Shown in pieces: positions 1-6,071 of a stretch of DNA of 6,071 bases (position 1 is the stretch's first letter; each line of letters starts with the position of its first letter). Below the pieces are notes generated by a model. It was given only the letters and a program-made list of their open reading frames with translations, was not told the origin of the DNA and did not search any database. Source of the DNA: Acidobacteriota bacterium (GTDB taxonomy: Bacteria > Acidobacteriota > Thermoanaerobaculia > Multivoradales > JAHEKO01); contig JAUWSP010000186.1 of NCBI GenBank assembly GCA_030610025.1, positions 1 to 6,071 on the forward strand, in the 5' to 3' direction. A program made the position numbers and the translations under genes.

Positions 1-33
1 CGGGGTCCGGCCGCGTCAGGGTTCTTGTGATTC
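1..33. repeat. 33-bp direct repeat, copy 1 (in the 3' tail of kinase B)
   Basis: Positions 1-33 match 2777-2809 with 4 mismatches in 33 bases and no gaps; the first 14 bases, CGGGGTCCGGCCGC, are identical. Copy 1 lies inside the open frame of kinase B, where it encodes the last visible residues (about [10 protein letters not shown]). Copy 2 lies in the leader of kinase B, 18 bp ahead of its start. The repeat touches the window edge, so its true length is unknown. The likeliest explanation is a duplicated gene leader, which would place the start of another paralogous gene just outside the window. Confidence 0.75.
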
Positions 34-2758
34 GTGCCGAAAAATCGGTGCCTGTCAACAACTGCTCGAGCTCGTCGAACCAGTTGGTGACGAGGACCAC
101 GTGATCGATGGTGTCCGCACTGTTCGATCCCTGGAACATCACCAGGTACTCGGCCCCAGGTGCGACGTCGAAATCCTGGCCTGGAAAGAGATCGACGAAC
201 CGACTCTCAATCAGTGTCTCGGGTCTCTTGGCCCGGAAGGTGTCTCCGTTGATCTCGACCGAAGCAGCTGAGATTCCAACTCCCGTTCGATAGAAGATCT
301 TGTCCTGGCCCGACGACCACGTTGGGTAGGAGGCTCGCTCGCCGCCGGCAGAGATCTGCCATTCGCCGCGCCCGGATGGGAACGGCCGAACGTAGGCTTC
401 CCACGAGCCTGACTCGTTGGAACCGTAGGTCAGCCATTTGCCGTCGGGTGACACCTTGCCGCCGTATTCGATAAACGGAGTGCTGAGAAACACCTCCGGT
501 TCACCATCGCCTTCGAGCGGCATGCTCATGATGTCCCAGCCGTTCTCCGAGTCGACCTGACTGAAGACCAGCGTCTGTCCGTCGGGTGTCACAGCAGTCG
601 GAGCCTGATCGAAATCGTTCTCGGTCAGTCGGACGGGCTGCTCCGAGCCGTCGGCTGCGACCCGGAAGATGTCGTACGAGTTTCCACGGTCGGACTGAAA
701 GTAGATCCACTCGCCATCGGGGGACCAGGCGGGCCCGGTGTCGTCGGCATCGTCGAAGGTCAGGCGGGTGTGGATACCCCGGTCGAGATCCTCGACCCAG
801 ATATCGCCATTGCCACTTTCTGATGCGATGTCGAGGGCAAGCCGGCGACCATCGGGTGAGAAGGCAGGAGACCAGTAGGTGCCTGGATCCTCGAGAAGCG
901 GAGAAACCTGGCCATCCAGATCGACGCGCACTACATCGTAGGCGGCCGCACTGGCCGCACCCTGCATATAGACCAGCTTGCCGTTGTCAGAGACCGAGTA
1001 GTGGGCCGTGCCGTAGGCACCTTCGTTGGTCGTCAGGGACTCGATGACCGGCCCCGGGGAGCCTTGGAGCTCCAGAGTGACAGGGTCCATCGGGACTGCG
1101 TAGAGCGTTCCCTCGCGCGCGTAGAGCAGATGGCCCGAGTCGGCCCAGCGCGGATAGGTACCGCCCTGGATCAGCTGCTTTCTTTCGCCTGACTCCAGAT
1201 CGAGAACCTCGATCGTAGCCTCGGCGAACCGGGCGTTCTCTGTGTGGGAAACGAATAGGACGGCGTTGCCAGCGGGTAGGACATGCGGCCAGCGATGGGT
1301 GATCTCTCCCTTTTCCTCATCGAGAGTGGTCAGCTGCTCGGGCTCACCACCAGCCGCGGGAATGCGAAAGAGCGGAGCCTGCTGTTCAGGCGAGTAGATG
1401 ATGTGGTCATCCGGAGTCCAGGTCGCACCACGGCAGAAGTCCACCGTGGCGATGGTCAGAGGTGTCCCGCCCGAGACGGACACCTTCTTGAGCTCGTTGG
1501 GAGTCACAAAGGCGATCCACTCGCCGTCGGGCGAGAAGAAAGGCAGGTAGGAGAGGTCGCCACCCGAGACCATTCTTCCTTCCAGTTGGTCGAGGGCTCG
1601 TAGATGTAGGCTGCGTGTAGCCGGGTTTCCCGTTACATAGGCGAGGTCTGTACCGTTGGGCGAGATCACGACGCTGCTACCGATTTGCGTCAGCAGGGTG
1701 TCTTCGACGGGGATCTCGACATTGAGCCGCATGGTTTCCGCCTGCGACTGCTCAGGCGAACGGGTCCAGCCCGCAATGGCCACGGCAGTGGCGATCGCAG
1801 CCAGTCCCAGAGCGGCCCAGGGTAGTGCGCGGCGCCAGACCGGCAGTTGGGCATATCCGACCGTGGTGGCCTGGGCCCTGGCGGCCTCAGGATCGGCCAG
1901 GTAGCCGGCGATGGCGATCCGGGCCTCCCCGATGGCCTGGAGGCGATCGGTGGTTTCTTTTTGAAGACACCGATCGAGCAGGTTCTGAATGACGGGAGGA
2001 ACGTCATCGGGTAGCGCCTCCCACTCGGGTTCCCGGGCCAGGATCCCCGCCAGGGTGTCGGACATGGTCTTGCCGGCGTAGACGGTCTGGCCGGTCAGCA
2101 TCTCCATGACAACGATACCGAAAGCCCAGATGTCGGCTCGGCGGTCAGCGGCCTCCCCGCGGGCCTGCTCGGGACTCATGTAAGCGGCTGTGCCCAGCAA
2201 TACTCCGGCTCCGGTCATATGCGCTGTCAGCGTCGGGGAGAGGGAAAGCGAGGGGTTGCTGGGACTCGAGTCGACCCCGGCCCCCGATTCGAGGGCTTTG
2301 GCGAGACCGAAGTCCAGGACCTTGATCTTGCCGCTCTCGGTGAAGTTGACGTTTGCCGGTTTGAGATCCCGGTGCACGATGCCTCGGTCGTGGGCTGCCT
2401 CCAGGGCTTCGGCGATCTGATGTGCGATAGACATGGCTTCATCGAGCGGTAGGCGACCCCGCTTGATCCTCTCGGCCAGCGTCTCCCCCTCCACCAGTTC
2501 CATGACCAGGAAATGGTGATCGCCGTCGTGCTCGACCTGGTAGATCCCGGCGATGTTGGCGTGGTTGAGTGACGCCAACACCTGGGCTTCGCGGCCGAAG
2601 CGCGCCATCCGCTCCGCATCCTGAGCGAAGAGCTCGGGCAGCACCTTGATCGCCACCTCACGGCCGAGCTTGGTGTCTTCGGCACGGTACACCTCGCCCA
2701 TGCCCCCTTCGCCGAGCTTGTCGGTGATTTTGAAATGAGAAAGGGTAGTGCCAATCAT
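1..2758 (-). CDS. Membrane-anchored Ser/Thr protein kinase with C-terminal WD40-like (PD40/TolB-type) beta-propeller (kinase B), 3' end cut by window edge
   Basis: One reading frame stays open from ATG at 2758 to the left edge, giving 919 visible residues with no stop. Residues about 9-270 form a Hanks-type kinase domain: glycine loop GEGGMGEV (16-23), VAIK Lys38, alpha-C Glu57, catalytic HRDLKPAN (Asp131, Asn136), DFG Asp149, and activation segment ending [10 protein letters not shown]. All key catalytic residues are present, so it should phosphorylate Ser/Thr in the cytoplasm. A hydrophobic stretch at about 310-331 ([20 protein letters not shown]) is the single membrane segment. The rest should lie outside the membrane and carries repeated SPDG-type blades (near residues 409, 634, 679 and 770, with weaker TPDD/TPDG near 450 and 722), typical of PD40/TolB-like propellers that sense ligands or proteins. 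The last conserved-looking stretch is [10 protein letters not shown], after which a tail runs off the window. The start is supported by identity with the N-terminus of the neighbouring kinase and by a small ORF whose stop overlaps it. The substrate and signal are unknown. Confidence 0.93.
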   Translation of the reverse strand, partial: MIGTTLSHFKITDKLGEGGMGEVYRAEDTKLGREVAIKVLPELFAQDAERMARFGREAQVLASLNHANIAGIYQVEHDGDHHFLVMELVEGETLAERIKRGRLPLDEAMSIAHQIAEALEAAHDRGIVHRDLKPANVNFTESGKIKVLDFGLAKALESGAGVDSSPSNPSLSLSPTLTAHMTGAGVLLGTAAYMSPEQARGEAADRRADIWAFGIVVMEMLTGQTVYAGKTMSDTLAGILAREPEWEALPDDVPPVIQNLLDRCLQKETTDRLQAIGEARIAIAGYLADPEAARAQATTVGYAQLPVWRRALPWAALGLAAIATAVAIAGWTRSPEQSQAETMRLNVEIPVEDTLLTQIGSSVVISPNGTDLAYVTGNPATRSLHLRALDQLEGRMVSGGDLSYLPFFSPDGEWIAFVTPNELKKVSVSGGTPLTIATVDFCRGATWTPDDHIIYSPEQQAPLFRIPAAGGEPEQLTTLDEEKGEITHRWPHVLPAGNAVLFVSHTENARFAEATIEVLDLESGERKQLIQGGTYPRWADSGHLLYAREGTLYAVPMDPVTLELQGSPGPVIESLTTNEGAYGTAHYSVSDNGKLVYMQGAASAAAYDVVRVDLDGQVSPLLEDPGTYWSPAFSPDGRRLALDIASESGNGDIWVEDLDRGIHTRLTFDDADDTGPAWSPDGEWIYFQSDRGNSYDIFRVAADGSEQPVRLTENDFDQAPTAVTPDGQTLVFSQVDSENGWDIMSMPLEGDGEPEVFLSTPFIEYGGKVSPDGKWLTYGSNESGSWEAYVRPFPSGRGEWQISAGGERASYPTWSSGQDKIFYRTGVGISAASVEINGDTFRAKRPETLIESRFVDLFPGQDFDVAPGAEYLVMFQGSNSADTIDHVVLVTNWFDELEQLLTGTDFSARITRTLTRPDP

Positions 2759-2820
2759 CGGGCAATCCGTCCGGCACGGGGTCCGGCCGCTTCAGGGTAG
2801 TTGTGAGTCTCACTGATCAT
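2755..2820 (-). CDS. Possible 21-codon leader ORF translationally coupled to kinase B
   Basis: On the minus strand an ATG at 2820 opens a short frame, MISETHNYPEAAGPR followed by AGRIAR, which ends in TGA at 2757-2755. That stop overlaps the kinase B start as ATGA. It is preceded by GAGGAG with a 7-nt spacer, a far better ribosome site than anything directly ahead of the kinase start, which has only a weak GGACGGA. This arrangement is the classic form of translational coupling, where ribosomes ending the leader restart on the kinase. The peptide has no membrane segment and I recognise no family. It also lacks any run of a single amino acid that would suggest attenuation. Part of it (HNYPEAAGPR) has a near match, [10 protein letters not shown], in one frame of the repeat copy at the left edge. 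It could instead be an untranslated leader that happens to be open. The existence of the ORF is seen directly; its translation is inferred. Confidence 0.42.
   Translation of the reverse strand: MISETHNYPEAAGPRAGRIAR
2777..2809. repeat. 33-bp direct repeat, copy 2 (leader of kinase B)
   Basis: This is the partner of the copy at 1-33 and sits inside the 21-codon leader ORF, covering roughly its codons THNYPEAAGPR. Read in the same frame, copy 1 gives [11 protein letters not shown], so three of the four base differences change residues, mostly conservatively. No third copy is visible ahead of kinase A. Confidence 0.75.
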
Positions 2821-2827
2821 TCGTCAA

Positions 2828-2833
2828 CTCCTC
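2828..2833 (-). promoter_or_regulatory. Strong Shine-Dalgarno (GAGGAG) ahead of the leader ORF
   Basis: The minus strand reads GAGGAG, then 7 nt, then the ATG at 2820. This matches the anti-Shine-Dalgarno core well at an ideal distance. It is the best ribosome-binding site in the gap between the two kinases, and it serves the small ORF rather than the kinase B ATG 62 nt further on. That supports either coupled translation or, less likely, an N-terminally unrelated start. Confidence 0.5.
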
Positions 2834-2839
2834 GCGACG

Positions 2840-2860
2840 GCGGATGTCTTCACCATCCGC
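2840..2860 (-). promoter_or_regulatory. Hairpin in the leader of kinase B
   Basis: A perfect 7-bp inverted repeat, GCGGATG and CATCCGC, flanks a 7-nt loop. In the minus-strand transcript the hairpin ends 7 nt before the GAGGAG ribosome site of the leader ORF, so it could affect ribosome access or be a protein-binding site. It lacks a following U tract, so it is not an intrinsic terminator. The structure is seen directly; the function is inference. Confidence 0.35.
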
Positions 2861-2905
2861 GCCTTCAACTTCGGTTGCAGTCTGTAACGGAACTAGCTGG
2901 TGCCT

Positions 2906-2911
2906 ATTGTA
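2906..2911 (-). promoter_or_regulatory. Possible -10 box (TACAAT) for kinase B
   Basis: The minus strand carries TACAAT, five of six matches to the sigma-70 -10 consensus, in a locally AT-richer patch of the intergenic gap. Transcription would begin near 2899, about 80 nt before the leader ORF. I see no convincing -35 hexamer at 16-18 bp, so this is weak. If it is real, kinase B can be transcribed independently of kinase A. Confidence 0.28.
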
Positions 2912-2919
2912 TGACGGAA

Positions 2920-2937
2920 CGGCCGCAAAAGAGGCCG
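2920..2937 (-). terminator. Weak GC-rich hairpin after kinase A
   Basis: About 30 nt after the kinase A stop codon, CGGCC and GGCCG can pair around an 8-nt loop. In the minus-strand RNA no U tract follows the stem (the loop itself holds UUUU), so it does not meet the usual rule for an intrinsic terminator. It may slow the polymerase or be chance in a GC-rich region. Confidence 0.2.
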
Positions 2938-2968
2938 GCCCACCTTGGAGAGGGTGCGGGTCGAGACT

Positions 2969-5209
2969 TCAGGGACCGTCGAAACGGCTGACCATGAGCT
3001 GGGTGAACGCGGGATCGTCCTGAAAGGCGGCGAACTCGGGGGCCCGGCGAAACTCCTCCCTGGGGTAGCCGGCCTTCATGGATCGCTCGGCGTACTCGAG
3101 CATGTGCTCTCGCTCACCAGCCAGGGCGTAGATCTGGGCGGCGGAGTACAGGAGCTCGGGTTGATCGGAGGCGCTGTCCGTCTGGTTCAAGACCTCTTCG
3201 ATGCTGCTGATCGCCTCCTCGAACAGGCCGACCTTGGCCGCGACGAGCGCTCGCAGCCCCAAGAGCTCGACTCGATCCCCACCCGCGGCCAATCGCTGGT
3301 CACAGCTGTCGATCGCCCGCAGGTACCAGGTGCGGGCCGAAGCTGGATCGCCGAGCTTGGCATAGACATCGCCGATGTTGTTCTGGACTGTCGGATAACC
3401 GGGCTGCAGCACTTCGGCCTCGAGGTAGGCCGCCAGTGACTCCTCCATTTGGTCGAGATAGTAGTAGGCCGTACCCAGGTTGGTCGCGGCCACCTCGTCG
3501 GGCGCCAACTCCAAGGCACGATGGTAGAGGGGGACGGCCTCGAGATATCGACCCGAGTACAGGTAGGCGTTCGCCAGGTTGTTCATCGCCGAGATATGTC
3601 CTGGGGCGTACTCCAGCACCCGCTTGAACTCGACAGTCGCTTCATCGAGCTGCCCCATCCGCAGGAGGGCCGTGCCCAGGGCGTAGCGAGCGGTGATGGC
3701 GCCTCCATCCATCTCCACGGCTTGTCGCAACTGGTTCAATCCTTCTTCTCGGCGACCCTGCTCGAGCAAGGCCTGCCCATGTAAGACCCGGCCGCGGACA
3801 TTGGAGGGATCGATGGTCATGGCGTGCTGGGCCGCCTCGGCAGCTGCCTCGCCGTTGCCTTCGAGCATGCTGAGCTCGCCTCTGGCCAGCCAGGCCTTTT
3901 CCAGAGCGGGATTGGCGCTCAGAGCCTTGTCGGCGAGCTCGAGGGCCTCCTCACGCCGCTCTTCCTGGGGATACTCTTCTTGCATTCCTGCCAGTAGCTG
4001 TGCCAATTCGGCCTGGAGAAAGGCGTTGTCCGGCTCGAGCTCGAGGGCTCGGCGCAGCGTCTGCTCGGCGAGCTTCAGCTTCGGAAGGGTGGCACCATCC
4101 TGCGAGTAGGTCCGACTCTGCTCGAGCAACAATTGAGCCTCGGAGCCAATTTCCGGCTGCGATGGTGGTGCGTTGGGGCCACCCAGGAATCCCTGGGAGC
4201 GCAGGAGGAAGAAGACGGCGACCAGTGCGATTGCCACGGCTGCGGCGATGGCTACGGCAGCGAGCGGTCGCCGGGAAGGTGCTGGCGCCGGAGGCTGAGG
4301 GTGAGCCGCGAGCTCACTCTGGATGCTGCTGGACAAGCCGCTCTCAGTCTCTCGTTGCAGGCTCTGCAGCGCGTTGCGGAGTTCCTTGGCCGACTGGTAC
4401 CGCCGCTCGGGATCCTTTTCCAGACAGGTCTCGATGATCCGTCCGAAATGGCGCGGCAGGTCCTGCTTGATCTCTGAGATCGGTGGTGGAGCGTCGCGGA
4501 GAATGCTCGAGGCCAGGGCGATCGAGCTGGCACCCTCGAAGGGGCGACGACCGGTCGCCAACTCGTAGAGCAGGACGCCGACCGAGAAGATGTCCGCCCG
4601 ATGGTCGACCGGCAGGCCCTCGAGCTGTTCGGGAGACATATAGGGGGCGGTCCCCAGGATCGTGCCATCGCCGGTCAGCGTGGCGGAGCTGGGTGCCAAC
4701 GCTGTCTCACCCTGGTCGTCGAAGGGAACCGGGCTCTCCAGTCCCAGCTTGGCGAGACCGAAGTCCAGCACTTTGACGCGCCCCTCCCTGGTGAGCATGA
4801 CGTTGGCGGGTTTGAGCTCGCGATGGACGATGCCTTTCTCGTGCGCTGTCGCCAGGGCGTCGGCGAGCGGGACCGCGATGTCGAAGATCTTGGCCAGGGA
4901 GAACCCATCGGCAGGTAGCAGGCGCTCGAGATCGTCACCTTCGACCAGTTCCATGGTCAGGAACTGGAGGCCGTCCGCTTCCTCGACCGAGTGGATGGTG
5001 ACGATGTTCGGGTGGTTGAGGGAGGCGACCACCTTGGCCTCGCGCTGAAACCGTTCGAGACGCTCGGGGTTGGCGGCCATCTCCGCCGGCAGGATTTTCA
5101 GGGCCACCCTACGCCCGAGCTTGGTGTCCTCGGCATGGTAAACCTCGCCCATGCCGCCGATTCCCAGCGTAGCGGTGATCTTGTAGTGAGAGAGGGTGGT
5201 GCCGATCAC
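2969..5209 (-). CDS. Membrane-anchored Ser/Thr kinase-like protein with TPR sensor region and HRE in place of HRD (kinase A)
   Basis: This 746-residue protein begins with GTG at 5209. The start is chosen because [10 protein letters not shown] aligns exactly with the ATG-started N-terminus of the neighbouring kinase, and because AAGGGAG lies 10 nt upstream. Residues about 9-272 are a Hanks-type kinase domain: glycine loop GIGGMGEV (16-23), VALK Lys38, alpha-C Glu57, catalytic loop HRELKPAN (130-136), DFG Asp149, GTAPYMSPEQ (186-195) and HRAD Asp205. The catalytic-base Asp is Glu131, by codon GAG, while every other key residue is kept. A Ser/Pro-rich linker leads to a membrane segment at about 315-336 (AAVAIAAAVAIALVAVFFLL). 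Residues about 355-740 are helical tetratricopeptide repeats, for example the AEQTLRRALELEPDNAFLQA, ALGTALLRMGQLDEA and NLANAYLYSGRYLEA blocks, expected outside the membrane as a protein-binding or sensing region. Catalytic strength is uncertain. It may be a weak kinase or a pseudokinase partner of kinase B. Confidence 0.93.
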   Translation of the reverse strand: MIGTTLSHYKITATLGIGGMGEVYHAEDTKLGRRVALKILPAEMAANPERLERFQREAKVVASLNHPNIVTIHSVEEADGLQFLTMELVEGDDLERLLPADGFSLAKIFDIAVPLADALATAHEKGIVHRELKPANVMLTREGRVKVLDFGLAKLGLESPVPFDDQGETALAPSSATLTGDGTILGTAPYMSPEQLEGLPVDHRADIFSVGVLLYELATGRRPFEGASSIALASSILRDAPPPISEIKQDLPRHFGRIIETCLEKDPERRYQSAKELRNALQSLQRETESGLSSSIQSELAAHPQPPAPAPSRRPLAAVAIAAAVAIALVAVFFLLRSQGFLGGPNAPPSQPEIGSEAQLLLEQSRTYSQDGATLPKLKLAEQTLRRALELEPDNAFLQAELAQLLAGMQEEYPQEERREEALELADKALSANPALEKAWLARGELSMLEGNGEAAAEAAQHAMTIDPSNVRGRVLHGQALLEQGRREEGLNQLRQAVEMDGGAITARYALGTALLRMGQLDEATVEFKRVLEYAPGHISAMNNLANAYLYSGRYLEAVPLYHRALELAPDEVAATNLGTAYYYLDQMEESLAAYLEAEVLQPGYPTVQNNIGDVYAKLGDPASARTWYLRAIDSCDQRLAAGGDRVELLGLRALVAAKVGLFEEAISSIEEVLNQTDSASDQPELLYSAAQIYALAGEREHMLEYAERSMKAGYPREEFRRAPEFAAFQDDPAFTQLMVSRFDGP

Positions 5210-5219
5210 AAGGATGCAG

Positions 5220-5226
5220 CTCCCTT
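5220..5226 (-). promoter_or_regulatory. Shine-Dalgarno (AAGGGAG) for kinase A
   Basis: The minus strand reads AAGGGAG, then 10 nt, then GTG at 5209. It decides the GTG start together with the N-terminal match to kinase B. The spacing is slightly long but usable. Confidence 0.5.
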
Positions 5227-5260
5227 AGGAGTGACTTGTCCCTACCAGGGATGCCCGGCG

Positions 5261-5266
5261 ATTCTA
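5261..5266 (-). promoter_or_regulatory. Possible -10 box (TAGAAT) for kinase A
   Basis: TAGAAT on the minus strand matches the sigma-70 -10 consensus at five of six positions and would give a 5' leader of about 45 nt before the GTG start. No good -35 hexamer is seen at 16-18 bp. An imperfect dyad, TCCCT-ACC-AGGGA at 5239-5251, lies just downstream near the expected transcript start. Confidence 0.28.
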
Positions 5267-5405
5267 CTGCATCACGGTTGGATTCGAGGGTGCTACAGAC
5301 TCCGCCAATAGGTTCCAGGCGGGAGGTGTGAGGTTTGGTGGCCCGATTCCGACAGAAATGGATGAGGTGCCCTCGAGTGAATCGTCAACTGTTCTCAATA
5401 TATAT

Positions 5406-5410
5406 GGGAG
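5406..5410 (+). promoter_or_regulatory. Shine-Dalgarno (GGGAG) for vapB
   Basis: GGGAG stands 7 nt before the ATG at 5418 and 19 nt before the in-frame ATG at 5430. It therefore favours 5418 as the start. A transcript using the nearby TATATA (5399-5404) as its -10 box would begin around 5411 and omit this site, so the promoter is probably further upstream. Confidence 0.55.
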
Positions 5411-5415
5411 TGTTA

Positions 5416-5431
5416 ATATGGGTACCCATAT
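5416..5431. promoter_or_regulatory. Perfect 16-bp palindrome over the vapB start codon, probable VapBC operator
   Basis: ATATGGGTACCCATAT reads the same on both strands and contains the ATG at 5418 and part of the second ATG. A further half-site, ATATGGG, lies at 5402-5408, 14 bp ahead of the first arm. VapB-type antitoxins usually bind inverted repeats near their own start and repress the operon, with VapC as co-repressor. This site fits that pattern. The palindrome is seen directly; the binding is inferred. Confidence 0.55.
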
Positions 5432-5675
5432 GAAGACCACGATCGACATCGCCGATGCGCTCGCAGAACAAGCGAAACAGGTTGCCGCCGAGGACGGCAC
5501 GACCTTGCGGTCCCTGGTAGAAGAGGGGCTGCGTCGAGTGCTCGAAGAACGCGGCGGCAAATCGCAGTTCAAGCTCGGAAGAGCAAGCTTCAAGGGCAAG
5601 GGGCTGCGGGCGGAGGTGAAGGACGGGTCCTGGGAGCAGATCCGGGACATGGCCTACGAAGGGCGAGGCGGATGA
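5418..5675 (+). CDS. vapB: VapB-family antitoxin
   Basis: This is an 85-residue protein starting MGTHMKTTIDIADALAEQAK. The N-terminal part, KTTIDIADAL followed by a helix and GTTLRSLVEEGLRRVLEER, is typical of ribbon-helix-helix VapB antitoxins, which dimerise and bind operator DNA. The C-terminal part (FKLGRASFKGKGL, then DGSWEQIRDMAYEGRGG) is the flexible tail that wraps and inhibits the cognate PIN toxin in this family. The start at 5418 is chosen for the GGGAG 7 nt upstream. The ATG at 5430, giving 81 residues from MKTTIDI, is a fair alternative. The stop codon overlaps the toxin start as ATGA, so the two are translated together. The start lies inside a perfect palindrome, pointing to autoregulation. 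It runs divergently from the kinase genes, and I see no functional link to them. Confidence 0.9.
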   Translation: MGTHMKTTIDIADALAEQAKQVAAEDGTTLRSLVEEGLRRVLEERGGKSQFKLGRASFKGKGLRAEVKDGSWEQIRDMAYEGRGG

Positions 5676-6071
5676 TCGCCGTCGACACCAATCTTCTGGT
5701 GTACGCCCATCGAGAGGATTCGCCCTGGCACGAATCGGCCTCTGAGACGATCAGGTCTCTTGCCGAAGGACGGGAGGCGTGGGCTATCCCCTGGCCCTGC
5801 GTTCACGAGTTCCTGGCCATCGTGACCCACCCGAGGATCTTCCTGCCTCCCACACCTCTGAGAAGAGCGGTCGAGCAGGTGGAGGCCTGGCTGGGGTCGC
5901 CCAGTTTGAAGTTGCTGGCGGAGTCGGGTAGTTACTGGCGCGAATTGCGAGATGTGCTCGAGAAGGGCCGCGTGGCAGGTGCCCAAACGCACGATGCCCG
6001 TGTCATGGCCCTCTGCCGGTATCACGGCGTGCGCGAGCTCTGGACTGCCGACCGGGACTTCGGCCGGTTCC
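5672..6071 (+). CDS. vapC: VapC-family PIN-domain toxin (ribonuclease), 3' end cut by window edge
   Basis: Starting from the ATG that overlaps the vapB stop, 133 residues are visible before the edge. The protein opens MIAVDTNLLVYAHRED, the standard PIN-domain beginning with metal-binding Asp5. The other acidic positions follow: Glu46 in PCVHEFLAIVTHP, Asp108 in AGAQTHDARVMAL, and Asp127 and Asp129 in LWTADRDFGRF. PIN toxins use these acids to hold divalent metal and cut RNA; known VapC proteins cut tRNA or rRNA, but the target here cannot be read from sequence. All four acidic motifs are present, so the active site looks intact. Only a short C-terminal end should be missing, as family members are usually about 130-150 residues. 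VapB made from the overlapping upstream gene should neutralise it. Confidence 0.92.
   Translation, partial: MIAVDTNLLVYAHREDSPWHESASETIRSLAEGREAWAIPWPCVHEFLAIVTHPRIFLPPTPLRRAVEQVEAWLGSPSLKLLAESGSYWRELRDVLEKGRVAGAQTHDARVMALCRYHGVRELWTADRDFGRF

Larger units (their letters stand above)
5210..5417. other. Divergent intergenic region between kinase A and vapB
   Basis: This 208-bp stretch must carry the promoters for both the leftward kinase genes and the rightward toxin-antitoxin genes. The kinase side shows a ribosome site, a -10-like box and a short dyad. The vapB side is AT-richer near 5380-5417 (CTCAATATATATGGGAG). The vapB frame stays open upstream to a GTG at 5328, but the added residues look unlike any VapB N-terminus. 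I see no RNA gene or repeat element here. Confidence 0.6.

Noticed and set aside
586..1047. Plus-strand 153-aa Arg-rich open frame
   Set aside because: It is antisense to the propeller region of kinase B and has the Arg/Ser/Pro-rich composition typical of shadow frames in high-GC DNA.
2227..2754. Minus-strand 175-aa frame overlapping the kinase B start
   Set aside because: It is a shifted frame of the kinase gene. The true frame from 2758 gives every kinase motif in order, while this one gives a low-complexity Ser/Arg/Pro product.
2945..3439. Plus-strand 164-aa open frame opposite the kinase A TPR region
   Set aside because: It lies wholly antisense to strongly supported coding sequence. 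In GC-rich genes the opposite strand is often open by chance, and no family is recognisable.
5239..5251. Dyad TCCCT-ACC-AGGGA in the kinase A leader as a transcription-factor site
   Set aside because: Arms of only 5 bp in GC-rich DNA are expected by chance, and there is no second copy.
5399..5404. TATATA as the -10 box of vapBC
   Set aside because: Transcription from it would begin near 5411, past the GGGAG ribosome site, and no -35 partner is visible. It is kept only as a possibility.
5328..5417. N-terminal extension of vapB to a GTG at 5328 (115 residues)
   Set aside because: The 30 extra residues look unlike VapB, the purine-rich GGGAGG is only 1 nt from that GTG, and the extension would run through the probable operator and ribosome site. 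The start at 5418 fits much better.
5654..6025. Minus-strand 123-aa open frame over vapC
   Set aside because: It is antisense to vapC, whose PIN motifs are clear, and it has no recognisable motif of its own.

Overview
The window is a high-GC bacterial segment with two divergent blocks. The minus strand carries two tandem membrane-anchored Hanks-type Ser/Thr protein kinases. The plus strand carries a VapBC toxin-antitoxin pair that starts about 200 bp from the start of the upstream kinase. The N-terminus [10 protein letters not shown] followed by a glycine loop ending GGMGEVY, and the fusion of such kinases to TPR or WD40-like (PD40/TolB-type) sensor regions, resemble the expanded kinase families of Acidobacteriota and other high-GC environmental lineages. 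That taxonomic guess is inference and no rRNA or other phylogenetic marker is present.

Layout, right to left on the minus strand. Kinase A (5209 to 2969, GTG start, 746 aa) has a cytoplasmic kinase domain, one membrane segment and an extracytoplasmic TPR array. Its catalytic-loop Asp is replaced by Glu (HRE instead of HRD). A 210-bp gap follows, holding a weak hairpin, a -10-like box, a second hairpin and a possible 21-codon leader ORF. This leader ORF has a strong Shine-Dalgarno sequence and its stop overlaps the start of the next kinase as ATGA. Kinase B (2758 to beyond position 1, at least 919 aa) has an intact kinase domain (HRD, DFG), one membrane segment and a long beta-propeller region with SPDG repeats. 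Its 3' end runs off the window.

On the plus strand, vapB (5418-5675) and vapC (5672 to beyond 6071) overlap by ATGA. The vapB start codon lies inside a perfect 16-bp palindrome, probably an autoregulatory operator. vapC is cut by the right edge after its fourth acidic motif.

The two kinases are paralogues: the first 150 residues align without gaps and about 58% are identical by hand count. Their sensor halves are unrelated. A 33-bp near-identical repeat links the leader of kinase B with the left edge of the window, which suggests that a third gene with a similar leader lies just outside. The most notable points are the HRD-to-HRE change in kinase A, the coupled leader ORF, and the repeat. 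I saw no tRNA, rRNA, CRISPR array, insertion sequence or phage gene. I cannot show that the window holds a wholly new system.
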